Source: a bacterium
Lineage (GTDB): Bacteria; Zhuqueibacterota; Zhuqueibacteria; Residuimicrobiales; Oceaniaggregativiventaceae
DNA: 64,000 bases
Assembly (NCBI GenBank): GCA_029565675.1
Contig: JAKQNP010000021.1
Location: 33,630 to 97,629 of the forward strand
Direction of reading: 5' to 3'
The translations under genes were made by a program, and so were the position numbers. Shown here piece after piece: positions 36,826 through 45,340 of the stretch. Positions within the stretch are counted from its first letter, which is position 1. Each line of letters starts with the position of its first letter. The notes under the pieces were generated by a model that saw nothing but the letters and a program-made list of their open reading frames with translations, was not told the origin of the DNA and searched no databases.

Positions 36826-37587
36826 TCAATATCCCGCGTCGGCGAGAAAAAGATCGATTTTTTGTACGACCGCATGATCGTCGGACAACCTGTGCAGCGG
36901 TTGGCCGTTTTCGCTGATGGCCGCGATTTGTTCATCATCGGGCAGAGCGACGAAATAATCAGCGCCCACTGAAGCGGCAATCTGTTGGCTGCGCTCCGGC
37001 AGATCATCACGCCGCAAGCGATTGACCACCAACGCACATTTGTCGTGGACGATCCCCATTTCGGCGGCCAAGCGGCTGAGACGCTGCACCGTCTCCAACC
37101 CGCGTTGCGATGGATCGGCAACCAGGATCAACAGATCGACCGATTGCACGATACGGCGCGAAAGATTTTCCAGTCCCGCTTCATTGTCCAAAACAACAAA
37201 GGGATAATTATCCGCTATTTGCGTCAAAGCGTTCTTTAGAACATTGTTTGCATAACAATAGCAGCCCGGTCCCTCAGGACGCCCCATGCTGATCAGATCA
37301 AAATCCACTGCTTCGACCAAACTTTCAGCGATTTTCAGCTCCAGCAATTGTTGCTTGGCAATGCCGGTGGCCATGCCTTTGCCGGCGATTTCCCTGGCCT
37401 CCTCGCGCACGGTTCCCAGGCTTTTATGGACCTGGACGCCCAGCGCAGCATCCAGACACGCATTGGGGTCGGCATCGACGGCGAGAACCGGTTTGCGGCC
37501 GCGGCGGATCAAACGAGTGACCAGCAGAGCAGCCAGAGTGGTTTTGCCCACGCCGCCTTTGCCGGTTATGGCGATAAATTGAGACAT
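36826..37587 (-). CDS. cooC: CooC-type nickel-insertion ATPase (copy nearest CODH)
   Basis: 253 aa, starting at ATG 37587. The frame upstream lacks domain content. MinD/SIMIBI fold: deviant P-loop GKGGVGKTTLA (residues about 8-18), AVDADPNACLD (Walker A' Asp), GPGCYCYAN with the CxC pair that binds nickel in dimeric CooC, and VLDNEAGLENL as Walker B. It loads nickel into the CODH C-cluster in the cytoplasm. A paralogue lies immediately upstream (37745-38521). Two copies in one operon may serve CODH and the ACS A-cluster separately, as AcsF does in acetogens (inference). Confidence 0.9.
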   Translation of the reverse strand: MSQFIAITGKGGVGKTTLAALLVTRLIRRGRKPVLAVDADPNACLDAALGVQVHKSLGTVREEAREIAGKGMATGIAKQQLLELKIAESLVEAVDFDLISMGRPEGPGCYCYANNVLKNALTQIADNYPFVVLDNEAGLENLSRRIVQSVDLLILVADPSQRGLETVQRLSRLAAEMGIVHDKCALVVNRLRRDDLPERSQQIAASVGADYFVALPDDEQIAAISENGQPLHRLSDDHAVVQKIDLFLADAGY

Positions 37588-37744
37588 AACAGGTGCCTGA
37601 TTAAGAGTCAGAGCGGTTAAAGTGACTTGCCGGCTGCAACGATTTGCATCACTCAGCCCTGTAAATGGAGGTCGCAGGGGCTGCAAGGTGAAGTTGCCGC
37701 CGGCTGGAAAATCAAGCCCTGTCGAGCTGACGCCTTGAAAAAAA

Positions 37745-38521
37745 TCAGCTCGATGGGGCAGTTTTTTTGAGAATTTCTGCGAAACAGCGCACCAATTCCG
37801 GTTCGAGATTATCGATTACCGATACGCCGTCGCGATCGGCGCGGCGCAGAGATTCGGCAAAAGGAATCATACCGATAAATTCCTGGTCCGGCAAAGATTG
37901 CCGGATAAAGGCTTCATCGGCTGGTCCGGTGACCTTGTTGCCGACAAACGCGAGCTGCTGAAGTCCGATATCGCCGGCCATGCGCTGCACGCGCCGGGCG
38001 CTGTCGATCGAACGTTGTCCGGGTTCGACCACCACCAAAAGCTTGTCGACTCCACGCGCGGTTGCCCTGCCTAGATGCTCCACGCCTGCTTCCATGTCCA
38101 TGATCAGGGCTTCATTCTTGTACAAGACCAGATCGGTGACCAAGGCCCGCATGAGCACGCTTTCCGGACAGGCACAGCCGCTGCCGCCTCTTTCGATGGC
38201 ACCCAGCACAATCAGCGCAACCCCGCGATGATTGAGCGCAAAGCGGTCGGCAATATCGCTGACTTCCGGATTGAGGCGAAAGACCTGTCCATACTGCTTG
38301 ACTTTGGCGCCGGTGCGCTCTTCGATCAGCGCAATTTGCTCGGAAATCGGCACGATTTGTTTTTGCTGCTCCAGGGATATGCCGAGCGCGGCAGCGAGAT
38401 TGGCATCCGGATCAGCGTCCACCGCCAATACGCGATGGCCTTTGGCGGCCAGCGATAGAGCGAGCACTGCCGCCAGGGTCGATTTGCCGACGCCGCCTTT
38501 GCCGGATATGGCCAGTTTCAT
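37745..38521 (-). CDS. CooC/AcsF-type nickel-insertion ATPase (second copy)
   Basis: 258 aa with GGAGG just before ATG 38521. Motifs: MKLAISGKGGVGKSTLAAV (deviant P-loop), AVDADPDANLAAALG, GSGCACPES with CxC, and IMDMEAGVEHLGR as Walker B. It is closer to classical CooC than its neighbour and the two are clearly diverged, not a recent duplicate. It lies between the core-MetE gene and the first CooC. The 157-bp gap to the next gene shows no hairpin. One of the pair is likely to mature CODH and the other ACS. Confidence 0.9.
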   Translation of the reverse strand: MKLAISGKGGVGKSTLAAVLALSLAAKGHRVLAVDADPDANLAAALGISLEQQKQIVPISEQIALIEERTGAKVKQYGQVFRLNPEVSDIADRFALNHRGVALIVLGAIERGGSGCACPESVLMRALVTDLVLYKNEALIMDMEAGVEHLGRATARGVDKLLVVVEPGQRSIDSARRVQRMAGDIGLQQLAFVGNKVTGPADEAFIRQSLPDQEFIGMIPFAESLRRADRDGVSVIDNLEPELVRCFAEILKKTAPSS

Positions 38522-38533
38522 GCAAGCCTCCGT

Positions 38534-39610
38534 TTAAAAACCATATTTACGCCGCATGGCGGCTGAGAGCTGATTCGTCAATTCGAACACTTTTTCGGCA
38601 TCCGCTGGATCCATGGATCCGGTGCCACAGGAGGGGCTGATCACCGCCTGATCGACGATCAATCGCTTGTCAACGCCTTTAGCGGCCAGATTTTCCATCA
38701 TCTTTTCCAGATGCGCGATCAGCGACTCTACGCCCTGCTCGCGAATCGCGGTGGATGTCGGCACCACACCCCAGGCCAATCCGCCGCCGCGCTGCAGATG
38801 CGCCTTGACCGAATCGCTGTAGATGGCAATGGTTTCGCCGTACTCAAAGGCGTCGAAATTGACCAGATCCACGCCGGCATCGATGAGAATGCTCCATTCG
38901 GTGTTGCCGCAACAATGCACCCCTGCGATGGCGTTGTCCGCATGGATCGCATCGACCACCTCCGCCAGATGCGCCACCACGTCTTCGCGTTTGACCGAAA
39001 CATAGGTCGAGCTGCCAAAAGCCGACAGAATGGGTTCGTCGATAAAACAGATCACCTTTTCGGCATAAGGCTGAAATTTTTGAATTTGCCAGCGGCATTT
39101 CATGGCCAACGCCTTGATAATGACATCGCGGAATTCTTCATTGTAATAAATGGCGCGCTTGTTCTCGTCGACAATCGTCAGAGCAAAACTGCATGGCCCG
39201 GTGGTCTGCACTTTGACGAACGGCAGTTTCTGCCCTCGGCTTTGCAGCCGCCTTTCCAGCGCATAGATGCCTTTGGAAAAAGTCTCGCTGATCGCCAGCG
39301 CCGAACAATCACCGTTGCCCGTATCCGGATCCATGGCGGTCATGTAAGCTTCGTAAAATTGTGCAAAACTTTCTGAATAGTCACCGGAAGTGTCGATGTA
39401 GAGCCTCTTTTTCTCCTGATCGATCACGCTGCAGGGGATGCCTTCAGAATACTGGATTTCCATCTGTTCATTCAGGCTGATTTTGGGCAATTGCGGCCAG
39501 AACGGCGCCATCGGCAGACGTGTCAAAGAAACATCGACGGCATGCTCGATGTCGGTGAAGGGCATGCTGCCGATTCCGGTTGCCAAAAAGCGGGGTTGAT
39601 GAAGGGACAT
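38534..39610 (-). CDS. Core MetE-type methionine synthase-like protein
   Basis: 358 aa, starting at ATG 39610 (GAGGGAG upstream). The open frame continues into the homocysteine methyltransferase gene but only as out-of-frame shadow. It is a single C-terminal MetE/URO-D barrel without the N-terminal folate-binding half. Zinc ligands match MetE: H and C in GVHCCGNTEW, E in FDAFEYGE, C in SPSCGTGS. Known core synthases (MesA-MesD) lack folate domains. MesB and MesC occur in Wood-Ljungdahl organisms and are thought to take methyl groups from the corrinoid iron-sulphur protein. Being inside the CODH/ACS operon supports that donor here. Family assignment within Mes is a guess. Confidence 0.75.
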   Translation of the reverse strand: MSLHQPRFLATGIGSMPFTDIEHAVDVSLTRLPMAPFWPQLPKISLNEQMEIQYSEGIPCSVIDQEKKRLYIDTSGDYSESFAQFYEAYMTAMDPDTGNGDCSALAISETFSKGIYALERRLQSRGQKLPFVKVQTTGPCSFALTIVDENKRAIYYNEEFRDVIIKALAMKCRWQIQKFQPYAEKVICFIDEPILSAFGSSTYVSVKREDVVAHLAEVVDAIHADNAIAGVHCCGNTEWSILIDAGVDLVNFDAFEYGETIAIYSDSVKAHLQRGGGLAWGVVPTSTAIREQGVESLIAHLEKMMENLAAKGVDKRLIVDQAVISPSCGTGSMDPADAEKVFELTNQLSAAMRRKYGF

Positions 39611-39641
39611 AGCGATTCTCCCTCGAGTTATCGGTTCAAAA

Positions 39642-40529
39642 TTATGCAAATACAGCTTGTTTGATGGCACGGATATGGGCCGGAGTGGTGCCGCAACAAC
39701 CGCCGATGATTTGGGCCCCGGCCTCGATGATCTCTGGCACCAGTGCGGCCATATCCGCCGGCGTGTCGGGAAAAACATCTTTGCCACCGATATTTTGCGG
39801 CAGGCCGGCGTTTGCATGCACCAGGATCGGAACATCGCCGGCAATCGGCTTCATTTCCTTGACAATATCCACCATGCGCTTCAGCCCGTTGCCGCAATTG
39901 GTACCGATGATGTGAGCGCCGGCATCCAGCGCTGCCCGGGCGGCTTCCACAGGTGATACACCCATCATCGAGCGATAGGAGCCTTGCTGGTTGCGTTCCA
40001 GAGTAAAAGTGCAGATCACCTCACAGTCGGTATTCTCGCGGGCGGCGCGCACTGCCAGAGCGGCTTCGTCGAGCGCGCTCATGGTTTCGACGCAGATGGC
40101 GTCTGCTCCGCCGTCTGCCAGCGCCGTCGCTTGTTCCTTGAAACCATCATACAGTTCCTGCTCGCTGACGTCACCCAGCAGAAGCATTTTGCCGGTTGGA
40201 CCGATCGAGGCGATAACCCACCGCTCGGGTCCGGCAGCGCGACGGGAAATTCGTGCGGCGGCGCGGTTGAGCTCGACTGCGCGATCAGCCAGACCATAAT
40301 GCTCCAACTTGAAACGCGATCCGCCAAAGCTGTTGGTCTCGATCATATCGCTGCCGGCATCGATATAGCTTTTGGCAATATCGAGGACATCTTCCGGTCG
40401 CTCGATACACCACAATTCCGGGCATTCGCCGGGTTGCAGCCCCTTGGCCTGTAAAAAAGTTCCCCAAGCGCCGTCGGAGATCAGAATGCGGCCGCTCTTG
40501 ACCGCGTCAACAATCGACATTTTGGCCAT
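39642..40529 (-). CDS. Homocysteine S-methyltransferase domain protein (MetH module 1-like)
   Basis: 295 aa, a stand-alone Hcy-binding barrel. AAGGAG lies 8 nt before ATG 40529. Zinc cysteines: GTNCGNG, and GGCCGTTPAHI at the end. The start DGAWGTFLQAKGL and ETNSFGGSRFKL are family landmarks. It lacks the folate, cobalamin and SAM-reactivation modules of MetH, so it needs a partner protein for the methyl group. It sits next to a core MetE, giving two possible methyl acceptors or donors in the CODH/ACS operon. Alternatives: thiol methyltransferase acting on S-methylmethionine, or a substrate-demethylase module feeding methyl groups to the corrinoid protein. Confidence 0.82.
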   Translation of the reverse strand: MAKMSIVDAVKSGRILISDGAWGTFLQAKGLQPGECPELWCIERPEDVLDIAKSYIDAGSDMIETNSFGGSRFKLEHYGLADRAVELNRAAARISRRAAGPERWVIASIGPTGKMLLLGDVSEQELYDGFKEQATALADGGADAICVETMSALDEAALAVRAARENTDCEVICTFTLERNQQGSYRSMMGVSPVEAARAALDAGAHIIGTNCGNGLKRMVDIVKEMKPIAGDVPILVHANAGLPQNIGGKDVFPDTPADMAALVPEIIEAGAQIIGGCCGTTPAHIRAIKQAVFA

Positions 40530-40547
40530 ATCGTTCGCTCCTTTTGT

Positions 40548-41597
40548 TCATGTTTCCCGGACCACCAGGTCCGGCTGCAAGACGTATTGATAAAGAGAAA
40601 TGTCGCTTCCCTGGCGAGAGGCTTGAATGATCTCAGCGGTCAGAGAGGCCATCTCGGCGTAATGGGGATCGATCGAGGTGATGGCGGGGGTAAAAAAGCG
40701 CGCCAAATCGGTGTTGCCATAGCTGACAAGGGCGATTTTTTTGCTCGAATAGGAATTCCACTCTTGCAGCCGGCCGAGGATGCGCACTGCATCGATGTCG
40801 TCACAGCAAAAGAGGCCGTTCAACTGCAGCGCGAGAAAGGCCTCGCGATCGAGCGAATCGAGGTTGTCGATGATGATGCAAACTCTTGCTGGATCGGCCT
40901 GGTGAAGATGGGCGCAAAAGGTCTCTTGCATCACCTGCTGCACCATATTTTGGCCAGGCCAGGTTTGGTTTTTGATATAGCCGATCGGGCCGCAAGCGCG
41001 CTGCAACAGATATTGCGCGGCCCGGTGTACACCCAGATCATAGCTCTGGATGACATAAGAAAATGACGAACCGGTCATGGTGTGGTTGAGCAGACTGACG
41101 ATGGTCTTGCCGGTTTGCAGGCGTCTGTAAAAGAGCGCGGTTTTGGATTCATCGAAGGTGGGGACAACGATCACCGCTTCATAGCGCTCGTTGATCAGTT
41201 GTCCGACGAGGCGGATCTCTTCCTGCCAGTTGTTGTAATCGATGAAGGCTTCGAGGCGGCGTCCAAGAGGAGCCATCTGTTGCCGCAGGTGGTGTACGAG
41301 CTGTTCGATTTGGGAAGAAAAGAAGGGAACGATCACCCCCCAGACGTTCTGCAGCGGGCCGAGATCAACGATAAACGAGCCTTTTCCCGCTTTTTGCACG
41401 ATAAGGCCTTGTTCCCGCAAAGACTGCAGCACTTTTTTGGCGGTTTCACGCGAAATGCCGTGGCGCCGGATCATTTCATTGATCGAATCGATCTGTCCGC
41501 CAGGCGGGTAGATCTGGGTGAGAATCGCCTGTTTGTACTGCTCGATGAGGGTTTGATAGAGGGGCATGGGCCCGGCATGTGCAGCGATCGTTTTCAT
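40548..41597 (-). CDS. GntR-family regulator with LacI-type sugar-sensing domain
   Basis: 349 aa. The N-terminal GntR winged helix has LYQTLIEQYKQAILTQIYPPGGQ, then SRETAKKVLQSLREQGLIVQKAGKGSFIV. The C-terminal domain is a periplasmic-binding-protein-like fold (VWGVIVPFFSSQIEQLVHHL, EAVIVVPTFDES). Start ATG 41597, or ATG 41567 as an alternative; neither has a good ribosome site. It lies 18 bp upstream of the methyltransferase gene in the same direction, so it heads the CODH/ACS operon. Such AraR-like hybrids usually sense sugars, which would tie CODH/ACS expression to carbohydrate supply. Confidence 0.85.
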   Translation of the reverse strand: MKTIAAHAGPMPLYQTLIEQYKQAILTQIYPPGGQIDSINEMIRRHGISRETAKKVLQSLREQGLIVQKAGKGSFIVDLGPLQNVWGVIVPFFSSQIEQLVHHLRQQMAPLGRRLEAFIDYNNWQEEIRLVGQLINERYEAVIVVPTFDESKTALFYRRLQTGKTIVSLLNHTMTGSSFSYVIQSYDLGVHRAAQYLLQRACGPIGYIKNQTWPGQNMVQQVMQETFCAHLHQADPARVCIIIDNLDSLDREAFLALQLNGLFCCDDIDAVRILGRLQEWNSYSSKKIALVSYGNTDLARFFTPAITSIDPHYAEMASLTAEIIQASRQGSDISLYQYVLQPDLVVRET

Positions 41598-41651
41598 CGT
41601 AAAGCAGTATATAAAAGAGAACGATAAAAAGCAAGCAAAACCATCACATCA

Positions 41652-41700
41652 CATCATACCCAGATTCGGTACTGGATTCGATGCGCAGCACCGAATACAG
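41652..41700 (+). repeat. Short copy 1 of the ATTCGGTG hairpin repeat
   Basis: TCATACCCAGATTCGGT followed by a damaged first hairpin and then GGATTCGATGCGCAGCACCGAAT, the second hairpin. The same order occurs in the short copy at 60932. The interior of about 95 bp seen in the long copies at 45341 and 52210 is missing. It sits between the GntR promoter region and the DUF4956 gene end. Confidence 0.75.
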
Positions 41701-41735
41701 GTCATAGTCGCACCATGAACCGGAAGGTAGGGTTT

Positions 41736-42410
41736 TCAGATCTCTTCCTCATCAAAATAGAGATTGATGTTCTTGACCTCCGGTATCTTTTTGAGCCCGC
41801 GAATCATGCCGATGTTGTCTTTGTTTTTTTTCAACCGAATGGAGTAGGAAAGTTCGAGATTTTCGCTTTCGCCGATGGTGCGAGCATTGACCACTTTTAA
41901 GGATCGGCAGTATTCATGCAAAACCGACAGATAGGATGGCGAGTCGCTGTCTCTGCCGCTATAGGTGAACTGCAGCAAAACATCGCTCTGCATGCCAAAC
42001 GGCAGATCGGTTCTGGCCAGGATCAGGATGATCAAACCGATCAGCAGAGTACTGAGAATTGCAATCTTGAAATATCCCACCCCGACCGCCATGCCCACCG
42101 CCAAAGCGAAAAAGATAAAGACGATATCAATGGTGTCCTTGACGGCAGTGCGAAAGCGGATGATCGACATGGCACCGACCAGGCCGAACGCGCGCGCCAG
42201 GTTGTTGCCGATCACCATAAGCACAATGGCGGTTATCATGGTCAACAGGATCAGCGACTTGACAAAATTGGTCGGATAGCCGGCTCCATGATAGGATTTG
42301 CGATAGATCCAACTGATAAAAAGTCCGCAAGCCAAGGCCAACAGAATGTTGCGGCCGATCTCCCAGCCGCTCAGCGGAAACAAGTTTATGTACAAAAAAT
42401 CATTCAGCAT
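41736..42410 (-). CDS. DUF4956 membrane protein
   Basis: 224 aa. The start is taken at ATG 42410; a GTG at 42422 in the same frame is possible, and both overlap the VTC gene end. Four hydrophobic segments (about residues 17-33, 49-69, 92-112, 115-132) are followed by a soluble C-terminal alpha/beta domain of about 90 residues. The loop LARAFGLVGAMSIIRFRTAVKD between helices two and three is the DUF4956 hallmark. The family nearly always accompanies VTC-domain proteins, as here, and may form a membrane partner or channel for polyphosphate or polyanion synthesis. Function not proven. Confidence 0.85.
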   Translation of the reverse strand: MLNDFLYINLFPLSGWEIGRNILLALACGLFISWIYRKSYHGAGYPTNFVKSLILLTMITAIVLMVIGNNLARAFGLVGAMSIIRFRTAVKDTIDIVFIFFALAVGMAVGVGYFKIAILSTLLIGLIILILARTDLPFGMQSDVLLQFTYSGRDSDSPSYLSVLHEYCRSLKVVNARTIGESENLELSYSIRLKKNKDNIGMIRGLKKIPEVKNINLYFDEEEI

Positions 42411-43197
42411 AGTTAAATCCACAGTTTAGCAGCGAACGCCGTCGAAGGGTTCTGCTCTTTTTAAATTGGCGGTGCGAGTCCAGGCTGAAAATGTATTTCG
42501 ACAGGGATCGGCGGTGCAGGGAAAAATCATGAATCACGCTTTTGATCCAGGACGGCACGCGGTTGTAGAATTTGATTTCGAAAACAAAAAAGCCGGGCAG
42601 GGTTTCAAGGAGATCCCCGTCAAAAAAGAGATCGGACAATCTGTCGGTCATCATGCTGCAGATATTTTTATCAAAAGTCAGGCGAAAAGAAGGATCGAAT
42701 TTGCCGAAGAAAGCCTCTCGATCGTAATTGATCAAAATCACTGGCTGTAAATTTTTGCGGCGGTAATGGTAAAGAAACTTGCGCGCATCATCGAGCGGTT
42801 GGTCTTTGCCGTTCATCGGCAGGATAATATCGGTGGTTCGCGATGACGCCAGCAATTCCGGCAGGTTTCGGTAGTAGAGTGGGGCGCGATTTTTGGCGAT
42901 GTGGTTTTGCCTTTTTCGTTTGATTTCGAGAAAGATGATGCTGTCGTTTTCCCGGGTTTCATAACCGCGAATGCGATACTTGTTGCGGTTTTTTTTGCCA
43001 TCGATTTTTTCGTGATAGCAGGTCATCGCCGCTGTATCGAGATAGAGACTGCGCACCCGATATTGGCCTCGCGGATTTTTTGCCGCATAAGCGTCCGGTT
43101 TCAGATAGGGCAGGCAAGCATTTCGCAGATCATCAAGTCGGTTGACCGGGACCAGATATTTGTATTCCCTGCGGCAGGTTTGGGTTGCATCGATCAT
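42400..43197 (-). CDS. VTC-domain protein (polyphosphate polymerase-like)
   Basis: 265 aa, starting at ATG 43197, overlapping the upstream stop by 4 nt (ATGA). Tunnel-lining residues of the VTC/CYTH fold are visible: RREYKYLVP, YRVRSLYLDT, KYRIRGYE, FLEIKRKRQNH, LINYDREAF and VFEIKFYNRVPSWI. In yeast Vtc4 these Arg/Lys/Glu residues bind ATP and growing polyphosphate. Bacterial homologues are grouped with DUF4956 and often CotH. Here the third member is an HlyD-like protein, and CotH is absent. Polyphosphate synthesis or binding is inferred from fold only. Confidence 0.85.
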   Translation of the reverse strand: MIDATQTCRREYKYLVPVNRLDDLRNACLPYLKPDAYAAKNPRGQYRVRSLYLDTAAMTCYHEKIDGKKNRNKYRIRGYETRENDSIIFLEIKRKRQNHIAKNRAPLYYRNLPELLASSRTTDIILPMNGKDQPLDDARKFLYHYRRKNLQPVILINYDREAFFGKFDPSFRLTFDKNICSMMTDRLSDLFFDGDLLETLPGFFVFEIKFYNRVPSWIKSVIHDFSLHRRSLSKYIFSLDSHRQFKKSRTLRRRSLLNCGFNYAE

Positions 43198-44276
43198 CGC
43201 CGCACCATCTGTAGAATGAGTTGCGGTAAACGGACCGGTTTGCAAACGATTTTTGCCTCAACCGCTGCACCGGATACCACCTGACCGGGGGTATGGTCGA
43301 TTTGGGCAACCGCTATTCGGCACGGCCGACCACCGATCCATCGCACTTCGGGTTCGAGTTTGACCAGGGTGCCCGAGAATGCCGGCAAGCCCATTTGGGC
43401 GGCAAACTGTACGGCAAGATTTGGGCGAAGATCGATCGCATCCGTGCACCGGATGGGGATCAGCGCCACGCTGCTCTGCGCTTCTGATAAGATGAGCAAA
43501 GTATCCACCGAAAAGGAACGCTCGATGCGCCCGCTAAAAGGAGCCGCGAGCCGTTCCAGAAATGCGATTTTGCGGAGGATCAGGTCGATTTCCCGACCCA
43601 GGCGCGCAACCGTTATTCGGCTCTGGTCGATTTCCTCGGTTTTTTCTCCGGTTATCAGAGATTCAAAGACCGCCTGCGCAATATGCACTTCGAGTTGGCG
43701 GCTGCGAAGGTCATCCCGCGCGATTTGCACCTCTTGTTCGGCGACCTGGTCTTTTTGGGCGAGTTGCTCGAGTCTGCTGGTGATTTTTTCCTGTTTGTCG
43801 GCTTCCGCTTTGGCCAGCGCCAGTTTCTGTTCAGCCTCTCGCACAACCGACGGTTTGGCACCGGTGGCGCGGATTGCCAACTCGCTCTCGGCCAGTTCTC
43901 GTTCTCTTTGCAGCATCAATAACTGTTGCTGCAAAACAGTAGAAGAGAGATAACCGAGTGAATCGCCTTCGCCAACCAAACTGCCAGAATGCAGATTGGA
44001 ATTCAGAGCGAAATGGACATCATCCCCGCGTTCAAACAGAACAGTTGTATACTGACTGCCGATACCGGATCGATAATCGGTGGTCGCGGCAGCCAATTGA
44101 CCGTCATCTCCCCGGGTCAGGACCCATTGCCGGGAAGGATACAAGCGCGCAGTTGCTTTGATGGCAAAAGGCAGGGGAAAGGTCGAGATCCCGATCAAAA
44201 CCAGAACGACTAAAAGTGCAGCGGTTATCCGAAATGAGCGAGATCGAAACGAGATATCAGAGAGTCGGTTGATCAT
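43194..44276 (-). CDS. HlyD-like membrane-fusion (periplasmic adaptor) protein
   Basis: 360 aa. One N-terminal membrane anchor (residues about 17-37, ITAALLVVLVLIGISTF) is followed by a lipoyl-like half-motif (GSLVGEGDSLGYLSS), a long coiled coil (about residues 115-245, rich in Glu/Lys/Gln heptads) and a second beta domain (ERLAAPFSGRIERSFSVDTLL). It is the first gene of a three-gene overlapping run with VTC and DUF4956. No ABC or RND pump follows, which is unusual for an adaptor. The start at 44276 has a weak ribosome site. Confidence 0.8.
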   Translation of the reverse strand: MINRLSDISFRSRSFRITAALLVVLVLIGISTFPLPFAIKATARLYPSRQWVLTRGDDGQLAAATTDYRSGIGSQYTTVLFERGDDVHFALNSNLHSGSLVGEGDSLGYLSSTVLQQQLLMLQRERELAESELAIRATGAKPSVVREAEQKLALAKAEADKQEKITSRLEQLAQKDQVAEQEVQIARDDLRSRQLEVHIAQAVFESLITGEKTEEIDQSRITVARLGREIDLILRKIAFLERLAAPFSGRIERSFSVDTLLILSEAQSSVALIPIRCTDAIDLRPNLAVQFAAQMGLPAFSGTLVKLEPEVRWIGGRPCRIAVAQIDHTPGQVVSGAAVEAKIVCKPVRLPQLILQMVRR

Positions 44277-44630
44277 GTCTTGGAGTGAATCTTTTTCTTT
44301 GTGTCAGATTTGACGGTGAAGCGGCGAAAACAGCTTCAGCGATTGGTCGCGGGCATTCATTTTACCATGCACAGTTTTTCAATAAACAAAATTTATTGGT
44401 TAAATGAAAGTTCTTTTTCGCCGTCTGGAGCAAATGGCCGAATGGCAATCCCGTGTCCAATCCGGGGCTCTCATTCTCTTCGAGCCTCCCCGGAGAGGCA
44501 ACAAGTTTTCGATTGCAATGGACCGAAATAGTTCGTATTGTAGAATAGAAGCATGCGAGTCAATCGCATTTCATCCTGTTCGGCGGCAATTTTGGCCGGA
44601 CAATCAGCAGGAGAGGAAAGGAGAGATCAC
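44277..44630. other. Divergent intergenic region upstream of the RRM gene
   Basis: 354 bp between the HlyD-like start (minus) and the RRM protein start (plus). No convincing gene is seen. A weak promoter-like pair, TTGCAA and TATTGT with 17-bp spacing, lies at about 44513-44541, upstream of the RRM gene. No hairpin or cold-shock-type leader could be supported by eye. Confidence 0.4.
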
Positions 44631-44942
44631 GTGAATTTGTATGTTGGCAATTTGGATTTTGATGTGAGCGATGAAGATTTGCGCCAAGCATTTGCCGAGT
44701 ATGGAACCGTTACCACAGCAAAGGTGATCATGGACCGTTACAGCAGTTCATCGCGCGGTTTTGGTTTTGTGGAAATGCCAAACAATCCGGAAGCTGATGC
44801 GGCGATCAAAGCGCTGAACGGCGAATTGCTCAAGGGCAAGCGGATCAAGATCAGCGAAGCGCGGCCCAAGGCCGAAAAGCGTCACGGCGGCGGCGGCGGT
44901 GGGCATCGCGGCGGCGGTGGCGGCGGCGGGCGTTACTGGTAG
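44631..44942 (+). CDS. RRM-domain RNA-binding protein with Gly-rich tail
   Basis: 103 aa. A GTG start at 44631 preceded by AAAGGAGAG begins the domain exactly (NLYVGNLDF). RNP2 is LYVGNL and RNP1 is SRGFGFVEM, both complete. The last 20 residues are almost entirely glycine with His, Arg and a final Tyr-Trp. Similar small RRM proteins in cyanobacteria and other phyla respond to cold or act as RNA chaperones. It is alone in its orientation here. Confidence 0.92.
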   Translation: MNLYVGNLDFDVSDEDLRQAFAEYGTVTTAKVIMDRYSSSSRGFGFVEMPNNPEADAAIKALNGELLKGKRIKISEARPKAEKRHGGGGGGHRGGGGGGGRYW

Positions 44943-45340
44943 GCTGCGATTGTATCAGGGAGCCGAGCGTAAGCAGGATGCGATCTGCATGTCTGCAGCA
45001 GTTCCGGCCGATCGCGCCCGGTGTTGCCGACCGGCTCCTTGATGCAACTTGTTTTCCATTCCAAAGACCCTGGTTTTTCCTTCACCGCACGAACTCTCTG
45101 CGCCTCATTCCAGCCCGTTTTCGCGGTCTATTTTCACCTGCTTTGCTGCTCCAGTTGCGCGATGGATTTTACCCTTCGCTTATATTGGCCGTCACCATTT
45201 CGGTTCAAAGGGGGCAAGACCGGCTATCCGTTCAGCCAGACTGTTCGCCGGCCCCGCGCACTCTGATGGGATTTTCTGCCTGGAGTGACAGAATTTCGAT
45301 CTAAGTGTCGAGAAAAAAAGGCTTATTAATCAGATGGCTT
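44943..45340. other. Gap with no recognised gene
   Basis: About 400 bp after the RRM gene. Open frames on the plus strand show no family resemblance and no ribosome site. No terminator-like hairpin was found next to the RRM stop codon. The stretch ends at the long hairpin repeat at 45341. Confidence 0.5.

Noticed and set aside
44978..45304. 108-aa open frame between the RRM gene and the hairpin repeat
   Set aside because: No ribosome site and no domain-like sequence; three overlapping frames are all equally open, as in non-coding DNA.
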